DNA of 64,000 bases, taken from the NCBI GenBank assembly GCA_913046335.1, contig CAJWSU010000008.1:6224-70223 (forward strand), in the 5' to 3' direction. This document shows positions 1 through 8,052 of this stretch, piece after piece (the stretch's first letter is position 1; each line of letters opens with the position of its first letter). This DNA is from TMED109 sp002684605. GTDB lineage: Bacteria; Pseudomonadota; Alphaproteobacteria; TMED109. The notes below the pieces were generated by a model. The model worked only from the letters and a program-made list of their open reading frames with translations. It did no database searches and was not told where the DNA came from. A program made the translations under genes and the position numbers.

Positions 1-384
1 TTTTTTAAAACCAAAGTTCTTATAAAAATTTATGGCATTTATATTACTAACTGCTACCTCTAAAATTAGATGCCCTTTAAATTCTGGCCTATTTATTATA
101 TAATTAAGTAAAGATTTTCCTATTTGCTTTTTTTGGTAACTGCTTTCTATAGCGATTGTGATAATTTCAGAAGAATCTTGATCAAAACGAACTATAGTAA
201 AGCCCACAATTATATTATCATAAATGCAATAAAATATATGTGCCCCAATATTAATTAAATCATTAAAATCTTTAAAAGACCAATTTCTAAAATTAAATTT
301 ATTAAAAGCAGAATCGTAAATACTCACTAATTGATCTATAATTTCTGTATCAATTGTTTTTAAGATAAAAATATTGTTTTTCAT
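1..384 (-). CDS. rimI: RimI-like GNAT N-acetyltransferase, 3' end cut by window edge
   Basis: I translated 128 residues from the ATG at 384; the frame is open to base 1, so the C-terminus lies outside the window. It has the GNAT acetyl-CoA loop (QKKQIGKSLL, about residues 77-86) and the C-terminal family signature NAINFYKNFGFKK, which in RimI-type enzymes precedes the end of the domain. Such enzymes acetylate protein N-termini, classically ribosomal protein S18. The ATG directly follows the TAA of tsaB with no gap, and tsaB-rimI is a common bacterial pair, which supports the name. In many alphaproteobacteria a Fur-family gene follows rimI; here that position is outside the window. Confidence 0.85.
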   Translation of the reverse strand, partial: MKNNIFILKTIDTEIIDQLVSIYDSAFNKFNFRNWSFKDFNDLINIGAHIFYCIYDNIIVGFTIVRFDQDSSEIITIAIESSYQKKQIGKSLLNYIINRPEFKGHLILEVAVSNINAINFYKNFGFKK

Positions 385-1062
385 TTATTTAATTATCGGG
401 TTATTTTTCCAGGTAGATGGTTTTTGTGCATTAACCTCTCTAAGGTAGATTGGATTAGGTTCAGTGAAATGTTTGCTTACTATTGCATCTTTAGCAGTGT
501 AAAATAAGCTTTCAGGTGTAGGACTATCAATACTATACATTTCGCCGTGAAAATTAATATTTTTTGCTAATATTTCAACATCATTTCCTACTAAAACAAT
601 ATCATTAATTGATACAGGCAGCTCAATTTCTTCATCAATATTTATTAACCGGGGAGGAACAATAGATTTATTAAATTGATTAAAGAACTCTATATAATAA
701 AAATTTGGCGAAGCCTTAATAATGGAAAAAATTTTTTTATTATTATTATTGGAAAAGCTTCTGCTAATAGCTTCTAAAGAAGATAGACCAGCAATTTGCG
801 TATTATTAGTAATTGCAAAACCTTTAACAAAAGATAAAGAAACTCTTATACCATTAAAATTACCAGGCCCAATTGTAGAAAATAGAATATCTAGATCGCT
901 TAAATTAAGATTTAATTCACTAATCATGCTTTGAATACTATTAAATAGGATTCCTGCACGGTCTCTTTTAAGAGCTATTTTATTTTTATAAACTACCTTA
1001 TTATTATGTGACAATAATATTACTAGATGACTTAAAGAAAGGTCCAATACAATAAAATTCAA
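385..1062 (-). CDS. tsaB: TsaB, t6A tRNA modification protein
   Basis: This 225-residue protein has the normal length for TsaB (YeaZ), the non-catalytic ASKHA-fold partner of TsaD that is needed for threonylcarbamoyl-adenosine at position 37 of ANN-decoding tRNAs. The N-terminus MNFIVLDLS matches the usual 'iLaIDTS' strand in degenerate form, and the diagnostic motif IGPGNFNGIRVSLSFVKGFA (about residues 64-83) corresponds to the family's GPGSFTGLR. It acts in the cytoplasm. It is coupled to rimI downstream and diverges from the dipeptidase gene at 1146. The N-terminal aspartate/serine region is less conserved than usual but nothing suggests a broken gene. Confidence 0.93.
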   Translation of the reverse strand: MNFIVLDLSLSHLVILLSHNNKVVYKNKIALKRDRAGILFNSIQSMISELNLNLSDLDILFSTIGPGNFNGIRVSLSFVKGFAITNNTQIAGLSSLEAISRSFSNNNNKKIFSIIKASPNFYYIEFFNQFNKSIVPPRLINIDEEIELPVSINDIVLVGNDVEILAKNINFHGEMYSIDSPTPESLFYTAKDAIVSKHFTEPNPIYLREVNAQKPSTWKNNPIIK

Positions 1063-1145
1063 AACATATCCTCATTTATTTACTTAATAAATTTAAATCG
1101 ATATGATTATTATAGTCTTCTTTATAGATTATAAAAAGGGAAAGA

Positions 1146-1712
1146 ATGAAACTAATTGAAATTACAGAAGAAATGTATGATGTTTCTATAGAATTAGCAT
1201 ATGCAAGAAGTGATAATTTCACTGGAAAAAAAATATATAAAAACAATAAATGTTTTATTCATGAAGATGCTCTGCCAAAATTGTTATCTGCAATTTATTT
1301 AGCAAATTCTCTAGGGTATAGATTTAAAATTTATGATGCCTATAGGCCATCATCCGCTCAACAGGCCTTATGGAATTTCTGCCCTGATAAGAATTTTATT
1401 ACTCCTCCTGATAAAGGGTCTCCTCATTCCCGAGGAATAGCCATTGATTTAACTTTAATGAAAAATAATGAAATAATAGACATGGGAACCAGCTTTGATT
1501 ACTTATATAAAAAATCTCATCATAGTAACACTGAGATATCTATTAAATGTCAAAAAAATAGAATGATTCTTTTAGGAATCATGACAGCTGCTGGGTGGGA
1601 TTTTTATGAAAATGAATGGTGGCATTATCAATTACATAATAGTAAAACATGGCCATTAATTAATGATAAAAATATTGAAAAAATAATTATGGGAATAAAG
1701 AAAGTTAAATGA
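1146..1712 (+). CDS. ddpX: D-Ala-D-Ala dipeptidase, VanX/DdpX family (M15D)
   Basis: The 188-residue product has the complete zinc peptidase signature of the M15 family: SPHSRGIAIDLTL (SxHxxGxAxD, about residues 97-109) gives a His and an Asp ligand, and EWWHY near residue 158 gives the catalytic Glu and third His ligand. YDAYRPSSAQQALW is the usual upstream substrate-site motif with Arg. VanX enzymes hydrolyse D-alanyl-D-alanine; in Gram-negatives without vancomycin resistance they are thought to recycle cell-wall dipeptide. There is no obvious signal peptide, so it is probably cytoplasmic. A Shine-Dalgarno-like AAAGGGA precedes the ATG. Its stop overlaps the start of the next gene (ATGA), so the two are probably translated together. 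Confidence 0.9.
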   Translation: MKLIEITEEMYDVSIELAYARSDNFTGKKIYKNNKCFIHEDALPKLLSAIYLANSLGYRFKIYDAYRPSSAQQALWNFCPDKNFITPPDKGSPHSRGIAIDLTLMKNNEIIDMGTSFDYLYKKSHHSNTEISIKCQKNRMILLGIMTAAGWDFYENEWWHYQLHNSKTWPLINDKNIEKIIMGIKKVK

Positions 1713-2656
1713 GTTTATTAGTTAAAGCTATTTATTTGATTACTTGTTTTTACTTAAGTAATTTTATTATAAAAGTTGCTCAAGCAGATATAGTTGTGGT
1801 GGCTTATGATAATTTTTCTAATAAAGGTTTCGATTTAGAAGTAATAGATAAGCATATTAAGTTACTGAATAATAAAAAATATTATGTATTAAGTACTAAT
1901 ACTATTATAGATGCCATTTCTTCTGCAAAAATTTTGCCTAATTACTCTGTAGCAATAACAATAACAAGTAATAAAAAACAAATTATTAATAATATATGGC
2001 CATCGATGGCAACAGCCTCACTTCCATTTACTTTATTTATTGAGCCTCATTTAATTAATAATGGTATTAATAATATGCAATGGGAAGATATAAAAACTCT
2101 ACATAACAATGGAGTTGAAATAGGTATTAGTAGCACGCCTAAAAAAATTGTAAGTGCTATTAAATTATATAAAAATAATTTATCTTTAGATCCAATTAGT
2201 TATCAATATAAACTAGGTATTTGGTCTAAAGAAGAAATACAAATATTGAAAGAAAATAAAATTAAAATAGCATTTGGAGACAACTCAGGGCCAGTTAGTC
2301 TCAGAATGAATATGTATAAATTACCTCGTTTTAATATTTCAGGTAAATTCTCAAATATCGAAAGATTAAAAATTGTATTAGAAACCTTGCCTCTTGAAGT
2401 ATCTAAAATATTGCCGGACACTAATACTCTTATTAGCAACCCTCCATTATATGGTTTTACTTTATTACATAAGGATCAAAATCCTAAGTGTTATACTAAT
2501 AATAATAATGAAGCCGAAGTGATTACTGTTAATGAGAATAGAATAGAAGTAAGAACTAAAAAGTTTAATGGGTCAAAAGCAAGAATAAATTGCATCTCTA
2601 AAAATTCTAATGATAGACTTTTATGGCATGGTTCATTATTTTGGGTAAATAAATAA
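1709..2656 (+). CDS. Secreted NodB-fold (polysaccharide deacetylase-like) pseudoenzyme
   Basis: The 315-residue protein starts with a signal peptide (hydrophobic stretch to about residue 25, likely cleavage after AQA). The body follows the polysaccharide deacetylase fold: VAITITSNKK stands where active members have TFDD, SLPFTLFIEP is the usual 'pATlFv' strand, MQWEDIKTLHNNGVEIG is the 'mtWeqlrel...GvEIgsH' segment, and FGDNSGP...YKLPRF matches the 'fGqqSG...yaLPRF' motif of proteobacterial members. The Asp-Asp is replaced by Thr-Ser and both His of the metal triad are missing (GISSTPKK), so catalysis in the usual way is unlikely. The ATGA overlap with the dipeptidase suggests a linked cell-wall or polysaccharide role. 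The family assignment is fairly sure; the function is not. Confidence 0.75.
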   Translation: MSLLVKAIYLITCFYLSNFIIKVAQADIVVVAYDNFSNKGFDLEVIDKHIKLLNNKKYYVLSTNTIIDAISSAKILPNYSVAITITSNKKQIINNIWPSMATASLPFTLFIEPHLINNGINNMQWEDIKTLHNNGVEIGISSTPKKIVSAIKLYKNNLSLDPISYQYKLGIWSKEEIQILKENKIKIAFGDNSGPVSLRMNMYKLPRFNISGKFSNIERLKIVLETLPLEVSKILPDTNTLISNPPLYGFTLLHKDQNPKCYTNNNNEAEVITVNENRIEVRTKKFNGSKARINCISKNSNDRLLWHGSLFWVNK

Positions 2657-2664
2657 AAAAATAG

Positions 2665-3219
2665 TTATAATACTTCTCTGACTTCAATAACTTCAGGAAT
2701 ATAATGCTTTAGCATATTCTCTACTCCCATTTTTAATGTAGCCATAGATGACGGACAGCCCGAACAAGCTCCTCTCATTTCAAGCTCTACAACTCCCTCG
2801 GAATAACCGTGGAAAACTATATCTCCTCCATGACCTGCTACTGATGGCCTTACCCTAGTCTCTAATAGTTCTTCTATTTGTATTGCAATGTCTTTATCTT
2901 CTTCATTAACTTCAGTTGAAACAACCTCTTTAACTTCATCAATTACTTTTTCATTAGACATGTAATGTTGCATAATCTGACTTAAAATTAATGGCTTAAG
3001 TACTTGCCATTCCAGATCGTCATTTTTTGTTATAGAAACAAAATCTGATCCAAAAAAAATGGCATCAATTCCATCAATTAAAAAAAGTCTTTTAGCTAAT
3101 GGCGAATTTTCTGCTTCTGCTATGTTTTTATAAGAAACATTTTTTTGAGGAGACACTTCTTTGCCAGGAATAAATTTTACTGTCTTAGGGTTTGGTGTTA
3201 ACTCTGTCTGAATAAACAT
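2665..3219 (-). CDS. nfuA: NfuA/NifU-type Fe-S cluster carrier protein
   Basis: 184 residues in the alphaproteobacterial and mitochondrial (NFU1-like) arrangement: an Nfu_N domain at the start (MFIQTELTPNPKTVKFIPG, about residues 1-90) and a C-terminal NifU domain with the cluster-binding CxxC in GACSGCPSS (about residues 152-160). It carries and delivers [4Fe-4S] clusters to apo-proteins in the cytoplasm. The length is normal and the cysteines are intact. It is the last gene of the minus-strand series that includes usp, TIGR02186, TSUP and trpS, and ends 8 bases from the convergent deacetylase-like gene. Confidence 0.93.
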   Translation of the reverse strand: MFIQTELTPNPKTVKFIPGKEVSPQKNVSYKNIAEAENSPLAKRLFLIDGIDAIFFGSDFVSITKNDDLEWQVLKPLILSQIMQHYMSNEKVIDEVKEVVSTEVNEEDKDIAIQIEELLETRVRPSVAGHGGDIVFHGYSEGVVELEMRGACSGCPSSMATLKMGVENMLKHYIPEVIEVREVL

Positions 3220-3238
3220 ATTATTTCCTTATCAATTT

Positions 3239-3715
3239 CTAAGTTATTTTTAAAAGTTCATTATTATTTAAATTTCCTGGCACTATAGTTAATGGAATAT
3301 GAATACTATTAGTAAGTCCCGTAGAAAACTTATTAATTAATTCATTTGTTCCTTTTCCTTCTGGTGCCGCTCCAAGAACTAATATACTAATAGATTTATC
3401 TTCATTAATCAAATCTACTATGCTTGTATATTTAGACCCGTATGAAATTCTTGTTTCTATTTCAATTGCAAACTCTTGAAATGTTTCTTCTTGAAGCTCA
3501 GATAAAACTCTTTCTGCCTCTTCTTTTGCCTCTCTCGCCATAACTTTTTCTACTCCGGCAAAATGTTGCATATCATTCGGTTCAACTACATATAATATAA
3601 GTACTAAACCATTAGAGTTTTTTGCCCTCATACACGCAAATTTTAAAGCTGCCTTGCATTCTTCAGAAGAATCAACACATACTAAAAATTTTACTTGTCC
3701 AGGAATATGATCCAA
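3239..3715 (-). CDS. Universal stress protein, UspA family
   Basis: 158 residues forming one Usp domain: FLVCVDSSEECKAALKFA at the start is the typical 'ilvavDgSe.s..Al..A' strand-helix, and ILVLGAAPEGKGTNELINKF...GLTNSIHIPLTIVPG near the end is the ATP-type motif G-2x-G-9x-G(S/T) in somewhat relaxed form, followed by the usual 'PVlvVp' strand. Usp proteins bind ATP or act as stress chaperones in the cytoplasm; the exact role is unknown. The start is a TTG (bases 3715-3713), chosen because AAGGTAGG sits just upstream and no ATG fits the domain start. It lies 13 bases after the TIGR02186 gene, probably in one transcript with it. Confidence 0.88.
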   Translation of the reverse strand: MDHIPGQVKFLVCVDSSEECKAALKFACMRAKNSNGLVLILYVVEPNDMQHFAGVEKVMAREAKEEAERVLSELQEETFQEFAIEIETRISYGSKYTSIVDLINEDKSISILVLGAAPEGKGTNELINKFSTGLTNSIHIPLTIVPGNLNNNELLKIT

Positions 3716-3728
3716 GATTACCTACCTT

Positions 3729-4484
3729 TCATACTCTTCTAAAAATTTCACTTGCTGTGAAACCTAATAGTATTGCTCCTAAAGCTGCTAATAATCCATA
3801 TAAAAAAGAATGATTTTTTGAATAGTCATACAAATATGCACCCATTCCCCCCTTTGTGACCTTAACATTATTCTGCCAAGAAGATAATAAATATCCTGTC
3901 TTATTTACTAAAAAAGTATTTACTTTATATTCACCAATTGGAGTAGTACCAGGCAGCTCAAAATCTACTCTAAACAAAGTATCTTCAAAAATCTCAATAC
4001 CCGATTTTTCTATTACTAAAAGATTTCTTTTTTTGTAAAAGGTTTTTAATATATTTTTATAGCCCTCTTTATCTTCTTCTAGACTCATGCCTTTAGCAGT
4101 GTTAATTTTTACATTGTCCCAGCCAATCTCGTTTTCTGTTAAAAATTCACTATTAGTGAGAGTAAAATTATTATCACTTGTAGCAATTGCATAATAACCT
4201 GGTGCATTAAATAATTTTGAATTATTTGCACTAACTAACCATACACCAAAATATTTTTTCTTTTTACTTATTTTTAATTTTGCGCTTGGACCCAGAACTG
4301 TAATTATAATAACAGTGTCATTATGAAGTTTTGGATCAATGGCCCCATAAACTGTAATTTTTGCTCCATCAAAAGATGCTGTAATATTAATATCTTCATT
4401 TAAAACTTTTGATAATATTGGATCTCTAGCATTAGCTCCATTTATGAGAAATATAATAAATAAAAAATATAAGTAATTTTTCAT
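3729..4484 (-). CDS. TIGR02186 family membrane-anchored protein
   Basis: 251 residues with a signal peptide (hydrophobic to about residue 17, ANA cleavage-like site), a long periplasmic beta-rich part, and one C-terminal transmembrane helix (SFLYGLLAALGAILLGFTASEIF) ending in arginines. This matches the alphaproteobacterial TIGR02186 family ('Alph_Pro_TM'), recognised by its early YGAIDP segment and GVWLV motif. The function is unknown, but family members regularly sit beside a TauE/SafE-type permease, as here: the gene overlaps the TSUP gene by 4 bases (ATGA). A role as an accessory or periplasmic partner of that permease is inferred from context only. Confidence 0.85.
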   Translation of the reverse strand: MKNYLYFLFIIFLINGANARDPILSKVLNEDINITASFDGAKITVYGAIDPKLHNDTVIIITVLGPSAKLKISKKKKYFGVWLVSANNSKLFNAPGYYAIATSDNNFTLTNSEFLTENEIGWDNVKINTAKGMSLEEDKEGYKNILKTFYKKRNLLVIEKSGIEIFEDTLFRVDFELPGTTPIGEYKVNTFLVNKTGYLLSSWQNNVKVTKGGMGAYLYDYSKNHSFLYGLLAALGAILLGFTASEIFRRV

Positions 4485-5398
4485 TGAGCATCCTTATAAG
4501 TCTCTATAATAAAAAGCTCTTCTGGAGTAACTAAAATATTTCCTATTAAGACGCTAGCTACTATTATTATGATTATTGCGAGGAGAAATCTAATTTGCTC
4601 TCCTCTTAAAAGGGCCATAGCTCTTGTTCCAATTTGAGCTCCTATTACAGCACCGATAAGTAACAAGGAAGACAAAACAACATCTACTGTTTGATTAATA
4701 TATGAATGCATTATAGTAGATACTGTAGTAACAAAAACTATTTGCAGCAAAGATGTGCCTATTACGACTTGTGTAGGCATCCCAAGAATATAAATCATGG
4801 CTGGAACTAAAATAAAACCACCACCTACACCCATTATTGAAGATAGTATTCCTACTAATAGCCCTATAAATATTGGTGGCAATATACTAATATAAAGATG
4901 AGATTTTCTAAATTTTATTTTGAAAGGTAAGCCATGTAACCATATATGCTCATGTAATTTGTTTCTCTTACCTTTATGTTTTTTTTTAATAGAGCTTACA
5001 CTCTCAATTAGCATCCACAAACCAACAAAAACCAAAATAAAAATATAAGATAAAGAAATAAATAACTTTTCTTGTCCTATGCTTAATAAATATTTTAACA
5101 AAAAGACTCCGATTATACTGCCAAAAACCCCTCCTAATAACAGTATAAAGCCCATCAAAAAATCAACATTAGCTCTTCTCATATGTGCCAAGAATCCAGA
5201 GACTGATGCAGCTAAAATATGGTTTGCCTCAGATGCAACAGCGACAGCTGGAGGAATTCCCATTAAAATTAACATGGGGGTCATTAGAAAACCTCCGCCA
5301 ACTCCGAACATACCAGACAAAAAACCGACCACTAAGCCTAAACACATTAATACAAAAAAATTGATTGGTAGGCCTGCTATTGGTAAATAAATTTCCAT
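4481..5398 (-). CDS. TSUP (TauE/SafE) family anion permease
   Basis: 305 residues of polytopic membrane protein with the two TSUP repeats: GLVVGFLSGMFGVGGGFLMT near residues 18-37 and GLLVGILSSIMGVGGGFILV near 180-200, each with the G-x-G-G-G core. About eight transmembrane helices are visible, separated by a basic cytoplasmic loop (KKKHKGKRNK). Family members export or import sulfite, sulfonates or related organic anions; the substrate cannot be told from sequence. The coupling with TIGR02186 is the standard alphaproteobacterial arrangement. It follows trpS by 3 bases, so it is likely co-transcribed. Confidence 0.9.
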   Translation of the reverse strand: MEIYLPIAGLPINFFVLMCLGLVVGFLSGMFGVGGGFLMTPMLILMGIPPAVAVASEANHILAASVSGFLAHMRRANVDFLMGFILLLGGVFGSIIGVFLLKYLLSIGQEKLFISLSYIFILVFVGLWMLIESVSSIKKKHKGKRNKLHEHIWLHGLPFKIKFRKSHLYISILPPIFIGLLVGILSSIMGVGGGFILVPAMIYILGMPTQVVIGTSLLQIVFVTTVSTIMHSYINQTVDVVLSSLLLIGAVIGAQIGTRAMALLRGEQIRFLLAIIIIIVASVLIGNILVTPEELFIIETYKDAQ

Positions 5399-5401
5399 AT
5401 A

Positions 5402-6424
5402 TTAATAGAGCCCAACAATATCTTTTACTTTGTTTATAATTGGTTCCGCTATATTATTGGCTCTATTGCCCCCACCTTTTATAGTCTCTACAAGGTAGCT
5501 TTTATCCTCTAGTAATTTTCTCATTTCTTTAGTAATAGGGGCTAATGTTTCGATAGCAACCTCATTCAATTCTTTTTTAAAATCAGAGAATTGTTTTCCC
5601 ATAAACTTTTCTACAACTTTTTTTGTAGTTTCATTAGATAATGCAGAGTATATATTTAATAAATTTACAGCTTCAGACCTTGAATTAATAATCTCTTCTT
5701 TAAAATTGCCTTCATCATCTAAAGAGTCTAAATCAGGTAAAGGGAGAGGGTCTGTTTTTGCTTTTCTTATCTTATTTGAAATATCATCTATACTATCAGT
5801 CAAATTTAATCTGGAATAATCGGATACATCAGACTTGGACATTTTGTTTTTTCCGTCCCTAAGACTCATAACTCTAGTTGCAGCACCCATAATGACCGGC
5901 TCAGTAATAGGAAAATAGTCAAGATTAAAATCATTATTAAATTTTTGAGCTATATCCCTAGCTAATTCAAGATGCTGTCTTTGGTCATCTCCAACAGGCA
6001 CATGAGTCGCTTGATATGCTAAAATATCTGCTGCCATTAAAACTGGATATGTATATAGGCCTGCAGAAGCATTCTCCCTATTTTTGCCCGCCTTCTCTTT
6101 AAATTGCGTCATTCTATTTAACCAGCCTAAACGAGCTACACAATTAAAAACCCATGCTAATTCCGCATGGGCAGATACTTGTGATTGTGCAAAGATGATT
6201 GATTTCTCAGGGTTTATTCCTGCAGCAATAAAAGAGGCAGCAACTTCTAATATATTATTTTTTAATGCTTTTGGATCTTGCTTTACAGTAATTGCATGCA
6301 TATCTACCACACAATAAATACATTCGTGATCATTCTGCAATGATACAAAATTTTTTATAGCTCCTAGATAATTTCCTAGGTGCAAATTACCCGTAGGTTG
6401 TACTCCTGAAAAAACTCTTCCCAT
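5402..6424 (-). CDS. trpS: Tryptophan--tRNA ligase
   Basis: A 340-residue class I aminoacyl-tRNA synthetase of normal TrpRS length. The HIGH-type motif is TGNLHLGNYLGA (about residues 12-23) and the second signature is KMSKS (about residue 198). FSGVQPTGNLHLGN, DMHAIT, and GDDQRQHLELARDIA are TrpRS-specific. It charges tRNA-Trp in the cytoplasm. It lies between murJ (74-base gap) and the TSUP gene. No trp-operon-like leader or other regulatory signal is visible upstream. Confidence 0.97.
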   Translation of the reverse strand: MGRVFSGVQPTGNLHLGNYLGAIKNFVSLQNDHECIYCVVDMHAITVKQDPKALKNNILEVAASFIAAGINPEKSIIFAQSQVSAHAELAWVFNCVARLGWLNRMTQFKEKAGKNRENASAGLYTYPVLMAADILAYQATHVPVGDDQRQHLELARDIAQKFNNDFNLDYFPITEPVIMGAATRVMSLRDGKNKMSKSDVSDYSRLNLTDSIDDISNKIRKAKTDPLPLPDLDSLDDEGNFKEEIINSRSEAVNLLNIYSALSNETTKKVVEKFMGKQFSDFKKELNEVAIETLAPITKEMRKLLEDKSYLVETIKGGGNRANNIAEPIINKVKDIVGLY

Positions 6425-6498
6425 ACTTCACCTCTTAATTGAGTTATGTAAAAGACTATAAGTCTAATACTATATATAAAATACTATTTATTATTATA

Positions 6499-8052
6499 TT
6501 AAATTTTATTCGAGATAAAATATTTTTTTAATCCTAGTATATAGCTAAAAGAGAAGAATATAAAAACCCCTACTAATATAAATGATGACAACTTAAATAT
6601 ATTTATAAACTTTGAAGGCATTAAATAGTAATTTAAATAAAATTGATTCAAAACATATAGAGATAAGAACATAATAATAGTAGTTACTATTATTTTAATA
6701 AGAGCAATAAAAAATATATTTGATACTATATAAAAACGCCTTTTAATTAATATAAATAATAATAATAGCGCATTTATATATCCTGCAATACATAGAGAAA
6801 GTGCAATTCCTATATAGCCAATTTTACTCATTAAATACCATGTTAAAATAATATTTATAGCTGCACAGAATGCAGCTATTTTTACTGGTGTTTTTGTATC
6901 CTGTCTTGCAAAAAAATTAGGCGAAAGTACTTTAATTAACATAAAGGCAGGGATGGCTAAAGCATATATATTTAATGCATTAGATGTTGCAACTATATCA
7001 GATTCTATAAATGCACCATATCCAAATAATGTAGTTATTACTAAGTGGGACAAATATATAAGCGCAACGGATGAAGGTATAGAGAAAAAAATTGTTAGTA
7101 AAATTGCTCTTTCTTGCACTAAATTTTGTTTTTTAATTTGTCCTAGATTAATTTTTTTTGCTAAATCAGGTAAAAGCGCTGTCCCTATAGCTATACCTAT
7201 TATACCTAAAGGTAATTGTGCTATCCTGTCTGAATAATAAAGCCAAGATATTGCACCTGGTATTTGACTTGCAAAAATAGACCCTACTAGCAAATTAACC
7301 TGAATTACTCCGGCACCAAAAGCCCCAGGTATAAATCTTTTTATAAAAAGTTTGATATCATTATCAATTTTTGGAAATGAAATGCTAAACTCTAGTCCAT
7401 TTCTATAGGTATCCCATGCCAGTAGCAGCATCTGAAATACTCCTGCTAGCAATACTGCCCAAGATATAATAATACCAACATCACTTACAATATATCTAGA
7501 CATAATAAGCGCAATAATTAAAAAAACATTTAAAATGATGGGGGCTGCTGCTCCAGACCAAAATTTTCCATTTGTATTTAAGCAAGCTGCAAAAAGAGCA
7601 GTAAAAATAATAAAAATTAAATATGGGAAGATAATTCTTGCATATGGTACAGCCAACTCAAACCTTATAGCATCTTCCATAAAGCCTGGTGCTATTAGAT
7701 AAATTATATTAGGCATAAAAATTTCAGATAAAATAATTAAAGGTAAAATAAAAACTAGTAAAAAAGAAGCTATTTTAGAGGTGAACAATATTCCTCCTTG
7801 AATCCCATATTTTTCATATTCTTTTGCTAATATAGGTATAAATGCCGCAGAAAAAGCTCCTTCTGCAAAAAACCTTCTAAAAAGATTAGGTACTCTAAAA
7901 GCGACTAAAAATGCATCAGCAATTGGCCCTGTTCCTAAAATAGATGCGAATAATATATCTCTAATAAAACCCATTAATCTGCTTAATAAAGTCCACGCAC
8001 TCACAACAGCACTAGATTTATAAAGACCAGATAATTTATTGAAAGGGAACAT
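6499..8052 (-). CDS. murJ: Lipid II flippase MurJ
   Basis: 517 residues with about 14 transmembrane helices, the length and pattern of the MviN/MurJ branch of the MOP superfamily. SAWTLLSRLMGFIRDILFASILG at the start and FFAEGAFSAAFIPIL (about residues 61-75) are the family signatures; the Arg residues needed for lipid II binding lie in these segments. It flips the lipid-linked peptidoglycan precursor across the inner membrane. Its ATG shares one base with the TAA of glnD, and mutS-glnD-murJ-trpS is a familiar alphaproteobacterial series. The C-terminus is AT-rich and hydrophobic but intact. Confidence 0.96.
   Translation of the reverse strand: MFPFNKLSGLYKSSAVVSAWTLLSRLMGFIRDILFASILGTGPIADAFLVAFRVPNLFRRFFAEGAFSAAFIPILAKEYEKYGIQGGILFTSKIASFLLVFILPLIILSEIFMPNIIYLIAPGFMEDAIRFELAVPYARIIFPYLIFIIFTALFAACLNTNGKFWSGAAAPIILNVFLIIALIMSRYIVSDVGIIISWAVLLAGVFQMLLLAWDTYRNGLEFSISFPKIDNDIKLFIKRFIPGAFGAGVIQVNLLVGSIFASQIPGAISWLYYSDRIAQLPLGIIGIAIGTALLPDLAKKINLGQIKKQNLVQERAILLTIFFSIPSSVALIYLSHLVITTLFGYGAFIESDIVATSNALNIYALAIPAFMLIKVLSPNFFARQDTKTPVKIAAFCAAINIILTWYLMSKIGYIGIALSLCIAGYINALLLLFILIKRRFYIVSNIFFIALIKIIVTTIIMFLSLYVLNQFYLNYYLMPSKFINIFKLSSFILVGVFIFFSFSYILGLKKYFISNKI

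Noticed and set aside
6440..6460. Hairpin AGACT-tat-AGTCT behind murJ, possible terminator
   Set aside because: The stem is only 5 bp with a 3-base loop and a short T run; too weak to claim.
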